Assembly: GCA_030916665.1 (NCBI GenBank)
Contig: JAUPWC010000461.1
Coordinates: forward strand, 1-20,591
Source of the DNA: Verrucomicrobiota bacterium
Lineage (GTDB): Bacteria; Verrucomicrobiota; Verrucomicrobiia; Opitutales; Opitutaceae
Direction: 5' to 3'
Length of the DNA: 20,591 nucleotides
Made by a program: the position numbers and the translations under genes. Shown here one piece after another: positions 9,774-16,193 of the stretch. The first letter of the stretch is position 1, and every line of letters starts with the position of its first letter. The notes below the pieces were generated by a model that did no database searches, was not told the DNA's origin, and saw only the letters and a list, made by a program, of their open reading frames with translations.

Positions 9774-10031
9774 TCAGTCTGATCCCCCGCCTCCGCCATC
9801 TCCCCCGCCACCGTCGGAGCTTCCGCCCGAATCGCCACCGCCGGCATCGCCATGGCCGCAACCGGGCGTGTGGTGATGCGGGGAGTGTCCGCCGTCGGTG
9901 ACCATGGGAACGTAACCGGAATCCCCGGCACCGCCTTGGGAGGAACGGGTGCCCGGAGCGCCCGAGCCGAAAAGCTTGGCGAGGACGACGATCAACACGA
10001 AGAGTCCGACAAGAACAATGAGGGCGATCAT
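9774..10031 (-). CDS. small single-pass membrane protein with Gly/His/Asp-rich tail
   Basis: From the ATG at 10031 the product is 85 residues: an N-terminal helix of ~18 hydrophobic residues at positions 1-20 (MIALIVLVGLFVLIVVLAK), then a low-complexity tail with a HSPHHHTPGCGH cluster and long Gly/Ser/Asp runs to the end. A longer frame reaching 10154 adds 41 residues of non-hydrophobic sequence that would bury the helix, so the shorter start is preferred. The His/Cys cluster could bind metal, but Gly-rich tails are common in small membrane proteins and no function can be assigned. It lies 48 nt before the exported protein on the same strand. Confidence 0.6.
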   Translation of the reverse strand: MIALIVLVGLFVLIVVLAKLFGSGAPGTRSSQGGAGDSGYVPMVTDGGHSPHHHTPGCGHGDAGGGDSGGSSDGGGGDGGGGGSD

Positions 10032-10265
10032 GGGACGCGTGGGGTGGGGGTGCCAGCACAGCCCAGCCGAACTGTCTCCGGCGTTCAACGCCTGAATCCA
10101 CGGGCATCCGGCTTGCTCCGCGACCTCCGTGTTTTCCCTGTGTTCGGCGGGCAATTCCGCCGTTCGCGCCGTGGTTCAGCGCAGAATCCTTGACGGTCAC
10201 ATGGCTTCGCTGCCGAACCGACTGGCGATTGGCGCAGAGGCGTATTCGCTTGCGGCGATTCCCTT

Positions 10266-10284
10266 CCGGGGCGCGTAGCCCCGG
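10266..10284 (+). other. 7-bp hairpin just upstream of the arabinofuranosidase gene
   Basis: CCGGGGC (10266-10272) and GCCCCGG (10278-10284) form a perfect stem with a 5-nt loop, ending 12 nt before the ATG at 10297. No Shine-Dalgarno lies between. It could affect translation initiation or be part of an operator. I see nothing else definable in the 265-bp gap 10032-10296. Confidence 0.45.
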
Positions 10285-10296
10285 TTCCTTTACCCC

Positions 10297-12303
10297 ATGA
10301 AATCCCTGAAACTGTCCATGCTGGCAGCGGTCACGCTGCTCCCGCTTACGCCCGCGCTCCGCGCCGCGCCCATCGAGGTCAAACTGGACGCCGCCAAGAC
10401 CGGCGCGCCCATCAATCCGTTCATCTACGGCCAGTTCATCGAGCACATGGGCCGCTGCATCTACGGCGGCATCTGGGCCGAGATGCTGGAGGACCGGAAG
10501 TTCTATTTCCCGGTCACCGAGAAATACGCTCCCTACCGCGCGATCGAGAACGCGGATTTCCCGGGCCAGGTTGTGGAGCGCGGATTTCCGGTCGTCGGAG
10601 CCTCGCCGTGGCAGATCATCGGTGACGCTTCCTCCGTGACGATGGTAAAAGAGGGTGCGTTCGTCGGCAAGCACTCGCCGCGCATCAACGCGGGCGCGGG
10701 TCTCCGCCAGCGCGATCTCGGGGTGAAGGCCGACCTCCGTTACGACGGCTATGTCTGGGCCAAGCCGCTGAGCGGCAGGGCCGAGATCGAGGTGACGCTT
10801 GTCTGGGGCGAGGGCGCGGCCGACCGGGCCTCCGTCAAGCTCGCCTTCAGCGGCGGTGATTTCAGCAAGCAGACCTTTTCACTCACGCCCAAGGCCGGTC
10901 TCGAGAAGGGCGCGTTGCTCGAGCTGCGCGTGTCCGGCGGCGACGTGCTCCTCGGGCCGCCTTCGCTCATGCCGTCCGACAATTTCAAGGGCATGCGTCG
11001 CGACACGCTCGCGCTCCTCAAGCAGCTCAACGGCACGGTCTATCGCTGGCCGGGTGGCAACTTCGTGAGCGGCTACGATTGGCGCGACGGCATCGGCGAC
11101 CGTGACCGCCGTCCGCCGCGCAAGAACCCGGCCTGGACCGGCGTCGAGCACAACGACTTTGGCACCGACGAGTTCATTGTGTTCTGCCGCGAGATCGGCA
11201 CCGAGCCCATGATCGCCGCCAACACCGGCTTCGGCGACGCCTACTCCGCCGCCCAGTGGGTGGAATACACTAACGGCGGCGCCGACACGGTCGCCGGCGG
11301 CTGGCGTGCGAAAAACGGCAACGCCCAGCCCTACGCCGTGAAATACTGGTGTGTCGGCAACGAGATGTTCGGGCCCTGGCAGCTCGGCTTCATGCAGATG
11401 CAGCACTACACGCTGAAGCACAACGAAGTCGCCGAATACATGTGGAAGGTTGATCCCTCGCTGCAGCTTGTAGCCGTCGGCGATCTCACGACCATCAACA
11501 AGGACCACGACCCGGCCCAGGCCCGATCCGGCAAGACCTGTTCGCATATCATGCTCGAAGACTGCGCCGAGCACATGAACTATCTCTCGGAGCACTTCTA
11601 CGTCGGCCGCGTGCCGTGGAACAAGAACGGCCGCACCGACGTGCTCACGCATGTCGGCCTGGTCAGCAAGGCCATCCGCGAAAAGGCCGACGGCCACCGC
11701 AAGCTGCAGGCCAGCCTGCCCAACCTGAAGGGCAAGCTCATGCCGATCGCGATGGACGAATGGAACTACTGGCACCGCGAATACGCTTACGGCGAGCTCG
11801 GCTGCGTCTATGAACTGCAGGACGGCCTCGGCATCGCCGCCGGCCTGCACGAGTTCTACCGGCAGAGCGACCTGATCCAGATGGCGCACTACGCGCAGAC
11901 GGTGAACGTCATCGGTGCCATCAAGACCAGCAAGGTGGCCGCCGAGATGGAGACCACCGGCCTCGTGCTCCAGCTCTACCGCGAAAAGTTCGGCCAGAAG
12001 CCGCTGGCGGTGTCGGCCGACGCCGGGCCGCTCGATGTTTCCGCCGCCCTGACCAAGGACGGCAAAACCCTCACGGTCGGCGTGGTCAACCCGACCGGCG
12101 AAGCCGTGGACCTGAAGCTCGCCCTGGTCGGCCTGAAGTATGCCGGCCCCGCCACCCGCTGGCACATCACCGGACCGAACGCAGAGGCGCACAACACGCC
12201 GGGCAAACCGCGCGTCGTGGATATCAAGCGCACCGAGGCGAAGGCCAGCCTGCTGCAGGTGCCCGCGCTCAGCGTCGCCCTCTTCGAGGTGCCGCTGGAG
12301 TGA
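10297..12303 (+). CDS. secreted GH51 alpha-L-arabinofuranosidase
   Basis: The 668-residue protein has a signal peptide (MKSLKLSMLAAVTLLPL..ALRAAPIE, cleavage around 23-25), so it acts outside the cytoplasm. It then shows the GH51 N-terminal signature NPFIYGQFIEHMGRCIYGGI at ~41-60, a carbohydrate-binding-like beta insertion (~90-220), the (beta/alpha)8 barrel with YRWPGGNF, and the C-terminal beta domain. The acid/base is E356 in GNEMFG and the nucleophile is E488 in MDEWNYW, so both catalytic Glu residues are present. The family removes terminal arabinofuranosyl units from arabinan, arabinoxylan or arabinogalactan. No transporter, regulator or other CAZyme gene is next to it, so it is not part of a visible polysaccharide utilisation cluster. 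Confidence 0.95.
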   Translation: MKSLKLSMLAAVTLLPLTPALRAAPIEVKLDAAKTGAPINPFIYGQFIEHMGRCIYGGIWAEMLEDRKFYFPVTEKYAPYRAIENADFPGQVVERGFPVVGASPWQIIGDASSVTMVKEGAFVGKHSPRINAGAGLRQRDLGVKADLRYDGYVWAKPLSGRAEIEVTLVWGEGAADRASVKLAFSGGDFSKQTFSLTPKAGLEKGALLELRVSGGDVLLGPPSLMPSDNFKGMRRDTLALLKQLNGTVYRWPGGNFVSGYDWRDGIGDRDRRPPRKNPAWTGVEHNDFGTDEFIVFCREIGTEPMIAANTGFGDAYSAAQWVEYTNGGADTVAGGWRAKNGNAQPYAVKYWCVGNEMFGPWQLGFMQMQHYTLKHNEVAEYMWKVDPSLQLVAVGDLTTINKDHDPAQARSGKTCSHIMLEDCAEHMNYLSEHFYVGRVPWNKNGRTDVLTHVGLVSKAIREKADGHRKLQASLPNLKGKLMPIAMDEWNYWHREYAYGELGCVYELQDGLGIAAGLHEFYRQSDLIQMAHYAQTVNVIGAIKTSKVAAEMETTGLVLQLYREKFGQKPLAVSADAGPLDVSAALTKDGKTLTVGVVNPTGEAVDLKLALVGLKYAGPATRWHITGPNAEAHNTPGKPRVVDIKRTEAKASLLQVPALSVALFEVPLE

Positions 12304-12320
12304 GTGGTAATCGGCTGCAG

Positions 12321-12342
12321 GGCGGGGTCTCCGAACCCCGCC
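12321..12342. repeat. GC-rich hairpin shared with the lpxB upstream element
   Basis: GGCGGGGT (12321-12328) and ACCCCGCC (12335-12342) pair around a 6-nt loop. The unit plus its flanks (AGGGCGGGGTC.CCGAACCCCGCCT) matches 4528-4551 with one difference in the loop, so it is a dispersed repeat. It begins 18 nt after the arabinofuranosidase stop codon. Confidence 0.7.
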
Positions 12343-12352
12343 TGGTATTTCC

Positions 12353-12378
12353 GAGGCGGAGGCTCAGGCCTCCGCCTC
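12353..12378. repeat. 11-bp perfect hairpin
   Basis: GAGGCGGAGGC (12353-12363) is the reverse complement of 12368-12378, with a 4-nt TCAG loop. It is very stable but lacks a T-run, so it is not a classical intrinsic terminator on the + strand. Lying between convergent genes, it may still block or stabilise transcript ends. Confidence 0.65.
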
Positions 12379-12386
12379 CTGCTTTT

Positions 12387-12442
12387 GGGAGGGTCTGTCT
12401 CCCGACCGACCGCGGCCGGCTCGCAGAGACGCGAGCCCTCCC
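12387..12442. repeat. nested inverted repeat
   Basis: The outer arms GGGAGGG (12387-12393) and CCCTCCC (12436-12442), and the inner arms GTCTC (12397-12401) and GAGAC (12426-12430), are nested in register. The element resembles a further palindromic unit in this repeat-filled gap. Confidence 0.5.
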
Positions 12443-12459
12443 GCCACCAACGATCATTT

Positions 12460-12542
12460 CTGGATTCTTCGCTGTGCTCAGAATGACACGCAGCCGTGGT
12501 AACGTTCTTGTTCTGTCATTCTGAGCGGAGCGAAGAATCCAG
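12460..12542. repeat. facing pair of 29-nt dispersed repeats (inverted, 27/29 paired)
   Basis: Positions 12460-12488 and 12514-12542 are reverse complements except for two central bases, separated by 25 nt. A third, single copy lies at 4485-4513. The pair would form a long hairpin in RNA or a cruciform in DNA. Confidence 0.8.
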
Positions 12543-12587
12543 TCCTATGCACACGCCGTGATTTTGCGGCATAGTCCGGGTCTGCCT

Positions 12588-12638
12588 TTGTGGGAGCGTG
12601 CTTGCACGCGACAGTCGCGACCAAGGTCGCTCCCACAA
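12588..12638. repeat. REP-like cloverleaf palindrome (GTGGGAGCG family)
   Basis: The outer arms TTGTGGGAGCG (12588-12598) and CGCTCCCACAA (12628-12638) enclose two small hairpins: CGTGC-TT-GCACG (12597-12608) and GCGACC-AA-GGTCGC (12617-12630), which compete slightly with the outer stem. The start resembles the REP sequences known from Pseudomonas. No RAYT transposase is in the window. Confidence 0.7.
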
Positions 12639-12657
12639 TAAAAACCAATCCGCTCCC

Positions 12658-13929
12658 TCAGCTTCGCACCTGGCCGGTGCCGCGCACGACGTATTTGTAG
12701 GACGTCAGCTCCTCGAGGCCCATCGGGCCGCGGGCGTGGAGCTTGTCGGTGCTGATGCCGATCTCGGCACCGAAGCCGAACTGGAAGCCGTCGTTGAAAC
12801 GCGTCGAGGCGTTCCAGAGCACGACGGCGCTGTCGATGCTGTTCAGGAAATGCTCGGCGGTCGCGGCGTCGGCCGTGACGATCGTCTCGGTGTGGCGCGA
12901 GCCATGCGCCTCAATGTGCTCGATGGCGGCAGCGCAGTCGTCCACGACCTTCACCGCCAGGATGAGGTCGAGGAACTCGGTGCGGAAGTCCTCCTCCTTG
13001 GCGGGAACGGCGGCGACTCCGGCCTTCTGCAGGGCGGCGAGCGCGCGTGGCTCGGCGCGGAGCTGGACCTTGGCGGCGGTGAGCGCCGGACCGGCCTGGG
13101 CGAGAAATTTGTCGGCCACGTCGCGGTGCACGAGCATCGTCTCGATGGCGTTGCACACGCCGGGGCGCTGGACCTTGGCGTTTAGCGCGATCTGCTCGGC
13201 CATCGCGAAGTCAGCGGCCTTGTCCACGTAGAGCGCGCAGATGCCGTCGTAGTGCTTGATGACCGGCACGCGCGCGGTGCGCACGACGGTCTCGATGAGG
13301 CCGCGGCCGCCGCGCGGGATGAGCAGGTCCACGGTGCCGACGGATTCGCCGAGCAGGCGCACGGTGTCGCGGTCGGCGACGGGGATGAGCTGCACGGCCG
13401 CGGCCGGCAGGCCGGCGCGGGTGAGACCGCGCGAGAGGGCGGCGGCGACGGCGGTGTTGGACCTCAGCGCCTCGGAACCGCCGCGCAGGATCACGGCGTT
13501 GCCGCTCTTCAGGCAGAGGCCAGCGGCATCGACGGTGACGTTGGGCCGCGACTCGTAGATGAAACCGATGACGCCGAGCGGCACGCGGATCTTGGCGATC
13601 CTGATACCGTTTGGCTGCGTCCATTCGCGCAGGATCTGGCCGACCGGATTGGGCAGGGTGGCGACCTGGCGAAGGCCCTCGGCGCAGGTGGCGAGGCGCT
13701 TCGGATCGAGCGTCAGACGGTCCAAGAGCGCGGGCGTCTGGCCGTTGGCCCGGGCGGCGGAAACATCCTGCGCGTTGGCGGCGAGAATCTCCTTCTCGGC
13801 GGCGATCAATTGGTCGGTCATGGCCAGCAGCGCGGCATCGATGCGCGCCGTCGGCGTGGTCGCGAGCACTCGCGCGGCGGCGCGGGCCTGCGAACCGAGT
13901 TGGGCGACGAGTTGGGCGAGATCAGACAT
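12658..13929 (-). CDS. proA: glutamate-5-semialdehyde dehydrogenase (gamma-glutamyl phosphate reductase)
   Basis: ProA is a cytoplasmic enzyme that reduces gamma-glutamyl phosphate with NADPH to glutamate semialdehyde, the second step of proline synthesis. The 423-residue product has the usual length. It shows the family motifs SRPNVTVDAAGLCLKSGNA, HYDGICALYVDK, RPGVCNAIET with the catalytic Cys at C259, and FGAEIGISTDKLHARGPMGL near the C terminus. The start at 13929 (MSDLAQLV) matches the family N terminus; the longer frame to 13986 reads through the upstream palindrome. It follows proB on the same strand after 90 nt that contain a hairpin-forming repeat, which may reduce its expression relative to proB. 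Confidence 0.96.
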   Translation of the reverse strand: MSDLAQLVAQLGSQARAAARVLATTPTARIDAALLAMTDQLIAAEKEILAANAQDVSAARANGQTPALLDRLTLDPKRLATCAEGLRQVATLPNPVGQILREWTQPNGIRIAKIRVPLGVIGFIYESRPNVTVDAAGLCLKSGNAVILRGGSEALRSNTAVAAALSRGLTRAGLPAAAVQLIPVADRDTVRLLGESVGTVDLLIPRGGRGLIETVVRTARVPVIKHYDGICALYVDKAADFAMAEQIALNAKVQRPGVCNAIETMLVHRDVADKFLAQAGPALTAAKVQLRAEPRALAALQKAGVAAVPAKEEDFRTEFLDLILAVKVVDDCAAAIEHIEAHGSRHTETIVTADAATAEHFLNSIDSAVVLWNASTRFNDGFQFGFGAEIGISTDKLHARGPMGLEELTSYKYVVRGTGQVRS

Positions 13930-13939
13930 GGCAATAAAT

Positions 13940-14002
13940 TCTGTAGCGGCGGTCGGTGACCGCCGGGGTCGCGGCACGGCGGTCACAGACCGCCGCTACA
14001 GA
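13940..14002. repeat. palindromic element between proB and proA
   Basis: TCTGTAGCGGCGGTC (13940-13954) is the exact reverse complement of 13988-14002. Just inside the arms, GGCGGTC..TGACCGCC-type pairs allow each half to fold by itself. It fills most of the 90-nt proB-proA gap and belongs to a repeat family different from those at 4.5 and 12.5 kb. Confidence 0.75.
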
Positions 14003-14019
14003 CTGGATGGTTGTGAGCA

Positions 14020-14784
14020 TCACTTGGCCGGGAAGTATGTTCCCACGCGCTTGCCGGCGACGATCTGGTAAACGAGCCCGGCTTTGCGGCCGCTGGCGAT
14101 GTTGACCGGGATGCCGGCCTTTACGGCGAGCTGCGCGGCCTGGAGCTTGGTGACCATGCCGCCGGTGGAGACGTGGCCCTTGTCGGAACGCACGAGACCG
14201 GAGACCTCGCTGAAATCGCGCACGAGCGGCACGACCTTGCCGGCGGCGTCCTGCAGGCCGTCCACGCTGGTCAGGATGATCAGCAGGTCGGCGTTGATGA
14301 GGGTGGCGACCTCGGCGGAGAGGCGGTCGTTGTCGCCGAAGTTGAGTTCCTCGACGGCGACGGAGTCGTTCTCGTTGATGATCGGCACGACGTTGCCGCG
14401 GGAGAGCAGGTGGGAGAGGGTGGCGCGGGCGTTGAGGTGGCGCACGCGGCTGTCGAGGTCGTTGTGCGTGAGCAGGAGCTGGGCGACCGCGATGTCCTGC
14501 TTGGCGAACTCACTGGCGTAGGCGTGCATGAGCTGTGACTGCCCAACGGCGGCGCAGGCCTGCTTGGCGGCGAGTTCCTTGGGCTTGGCGGTCAGCTCCA
14601 GCGTGGCCAGACCGGCGGCGACCGCGCCGCTCGACACGATGACGCACTCGTGGCCGGCGCGCACCAGGGTACCGACCTCGCGCGCGAGGCGGGCGATCTG
14701 TGGGCGGCTCAAGCCGACGCCCTTCTCCTTCGAGAGGATGCCGGAACCGAACTTCAGCACGATGCGTTGGGAGCGTTTGGACAT
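14020..14784 (-). CDS. proB: glutamate 5-kinase, short form without PUA domain
   Basis: ProB phosphorylates glutamate with ATP to gamma-glutamyl phosphate, the first and usually feedback-controlled step of proline synthesis. The 254-residue product is an amino acid kinase fold with VLKFGSGIL at the N terminus, VIVSSGAVAAG, the NENDSVAVEELNFGDNDRLSA block that binds substrate, and STGGMVTKLQAA near the C terminus. It ends after the kinase domain, while E. coli ProB (367 residues) carries a C-terminal PUA domain, so this is the short class. The start at 14784 gives the family N terminus. No Shine-Dalgarno is visible, and a promoter-like element lies 9 nt upstream. It is probably co-transcribed with proA. 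Confidence 0.96.
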   Translation of the reverse strand: MSKRSQRIVLKFGSGILSKEKGVGLSRPQIARLAREVGTLVRAGHECVIVSSGAVAAGLATLELTAKPKELAAKQACAAVGQSQLMHAYASEFAKQDIAVAQLLLTHNDLDSRVRHLNARATLSHLLSRGNVVPIINENDSVAVEELNFGDNDRLSAEVATLINADLLIILTSVDGLQDAAGKVVPLVRDFSEVSGLVRSDKGHVSTGGMVTKLQAAQLAVKAGIPVNIASGRKAGLVYQIVAGKRVGTYFPAK

Positions 14785-14793
14785 GGAGGGTTC

Positions 14794-14821
14794 ACAGTAG
14801 TCGTCGCGGCACGCGCAACAA
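14794..14821 (-). promoter_or_regulatory. candidate proBA promoter
   Basis: On the minus strand, TTGTTG (14821-14816) and TACTGT (14799-14794) are separated by 16 nt, and the -10 ends 9 nt before the proB ATG. The transcript would be nearly leaderless, which fits the absence of a ribosome binding site. The call rests on pattern only. Confidence 0.4.
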
Positions 14822-14866
14822 GCCGGAATCCTTCCGCGCTGCGTGTCAGCGGGGCGGCTTGTTAAC

Positions 14867-14904
14867 TATGACACGTTTCTGAGTGACTCACTCAAGTATG
14901 ACAC
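14867..14904. promoter_or_regulatory. palindrome flanked by 30-bp-spaced direct repeats, possible operator
   Basis: TGAGTGA-C-TCACTCA (14880-14894) is a perfect 15-bp palindrome with a single-base centre. It is flanked by two exact TATGACAC copies at 14867-14874 and 14897-14904, exactly 30 bp apart (about three helical turns). It lies in the divergent proB-metX gap, where a regulator could affect both sides. Confidence 0.5.
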
Positions 14905-14911
14905 CTTCCTC

Positions 14912-14927
14912 CCTTGTCTCGACAAGG
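14912..14927. promoter_or_regulatory. 16-bp inverted repeat, possible operator
   Basis: CCTTGTC (14912-14918) and GACAAGG (14921-14927) are exact reverse complements with a 2-bp spacer. The arrangement is typical of a dimeric repressor site and lies 8 bp from the preceding repeat cluster. Confidence 0.4.
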
Positions 14928-14983
14928 TGGGTGGCGTCCCTTAGTCGTCAGAAAAAATACCAGCCTCTTCCTGTCATGCTTCC

Positions 14984-15082
14984 ATCAACCAAATCATCCG
15001 TCAGGGCCAAGCGCCCGCCCAAAGCGGGCGTGGCCGGACCCTGTGGCGGGTTGATTTGCGCGGAGACCCACGAAGTTCCGCA
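14984..15082 (+). ncRNA. foldable metX leader RNA with alternative pairings (candidate cis-regulator)
   Basis: The hairpin CGCCCGC-CCAAA-GCGGGCG (15012-15030) sits at the centre. It can be extended by GGCCA (15005-15009) with TGGCC (15031-15035), or by the competing CAGGG (15002-15006) with CCCTG (15039-15043). Two outer pairings exclude each other: ATCAACC (14984-14990) with GGTTGAT (15049-15055), or CAAATCA (14990-14996) with TGATTTG (15052-15058). A further stem, GCGGA with TCCGC, lies at 15060-15081. No known SAM or SAH riboswitch core motif is recognisable, so this is a structural candidate only. Confidence 0.35.
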
Positions 15083-15122
15083 GATGGTTGGCTGACGTCG
15101 AGGCGATCCCTCCATCGCCTGC

Positions 15123-16193
15123 ATGCCGACTGTCGCCGCTTCACCGCGTATCTTCGAACTGGCTTTGCCCGACCTCGCCCTTGAGCGGGGCGGCATGGTC
15201 CGGTCGCACCGTGCGCGCGGCTGGTGGTGGAGCCGCGAGGGGGATTCGCCGGAAGCACCGCTGGCCGGCGTGCCCACCGTGCTGCTCGTGCATGCGCTGA
15301 CCGGCAGTGCGCAGGCGGGCGGGCAGGGCGGCTGGTGGGAACCCGTCATCGGGCCCGGCCGCGCGCTCGACCCCGACCAGTTCCGCATCGTGTGCCTGAA
15401 CAATCTCGGCTCCTGCTACGGCAGCAGCGGCCCCGGCACCGATGGTTTTCCGGAGGAGCGCAACCTTGAGCTGACCAGCATCGACATCGCGCGCGGGCTG
15501 CTGCTCGCGCTCGACAAGCTCGGCATCAGGAAGGTTCACCTGACGACCGGCGGTTCGCTCGGCGGCATGGTGACGCTCACGCTGGCCGCGCTGGCGCCGG
15601 CGCGCTTTGAGCGCATTCTCCCGCTCGCCACCAGCGTCGCCGCGAGCGCCTGGGTCGTCGGTTGGAACCACGTCGCCCGACAGATTCTGCGGCTCGACCC
15701 CGGCTATCCGGATAACATCGGCCGGGGGCTCGAGATCGCGCGCCAGCTGGCCATCCTGACCTACCGCGCCGAGCCGGGGCTTGATGAGCGCCAGCCGCGC
15801 CCGGCCTTCGCGAGTTCGTCACAATCCGGTTATCCGGTCCAAAGCTACCTTGAGCATCAGGGCGCCAAGCTGCGCAACCGCTTCGCCGCGCAGGCCTACG
15901 AGCTGCAACTTGCCGCGATGGACCATCACGACCTGCTGCAACCGCTGCCCGGCGACAACCGCCCCGCGATCAGCCGCGTGCATGCGAGCACGCTCGTCGT
16001 GGACATCGACACCGATCAGCTCTTCACGCCCGCGCAGGCGGCGGTGCTCGAGGCCGAACTGCGCAAGGCCGGCGCCCGCGTCGAGCGTGCGACGATGAGC
16101 AGTTTGCACGGGCACGATGCATTCCTGATGGAGTGGGAGGCGCTCGCGCCGATCCTCGCCCGCGCGCTGCAGCTGGAGGCCCCCGTATCATGA
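15123..16193 (+). CDS. metX: homoserine O-acyltransferase (MetX family)
   Basis: MetX is a cytoplasmic alpha/beta-hydrolase-fold enzyme that transfers an acyl group (usually acetyl from acetyl-CoA) to homoserine, committing it to methionine. The 356-residue product has the usual length. It shows HALTGSAQAGG with GWWEPVIGPG, the LNNLGSCYGSSGP segment, the nucleophile elbow GGSLGG with S145, the acid D298 in DTDQLFTPAQ and the base H331 in HGHDAFL. Acetyl versus succinyl specificity cannot be settled from these motifs, so the acetyltransferase reading is the default. No Shine-Dalgarno precedes the ATG; the leader can fold into stems. It overlaps the aspartokinase gene by ATGA, so both are translated from one message. 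Confidence 0.93.
   Translation: MPTVAASPRIFELALPDLALERGGMVRSHRARGWWWSREGDSPEAPLAGVPTVLLVHALTGSAQAGGQGGWWEPVIGPGRALDPDQFRIVCLNNLGSCYGSSGPGTDGFPEERNLELTSIDIARGLLLALDKLGIRKVHLTTGGSLGGMVTLTLAALAPARFERILPLATSVAASAWVVGWNHVARQILRLDPGYPDNIGRGLEIARQLAILTYRAEPGLDERQPRPAFASSSQSGYPVQSYLEHQGAKLRNRFAAQAYELQLAAMDHHDLLQPLPGDNRPAISRVHASTLVVDIDTDQLFTPAQAAVLEAELRKAGARVERATMSSLHGHDAFLMEWEALAPILARALQLEAPVS

Noticed and set aside
10879..12192. 437-codon minus-strand frame opposite the arabinofuranosidase
   Set aside because: Antisense shadow; both catalytic Glu motifs and the signal peptide are on the + strand.
12304..12657. CRISPR array or short coding genes in the repeat-filled gap
   Set aside because: The repeats are palindromes of different families, not regularly spaced identical repeats with unique spacers, and the short frames there only translate the repeats.
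14883..15095. 70-codon + strand ORF in the metX leader, considered as a leader peptide
   Set aside because: It has no run of Met, Thr or other regulatory codons and no ribosome binding site, and it passes through the hairpin region; chance is the simpler explanation.
14984..15122. Known SAM-I, SAM-II or SAH riboswitch upstream of metX
   Set aside because: I could not find their conserved core sequences by eye; only an unassigned foldable leader is supported.
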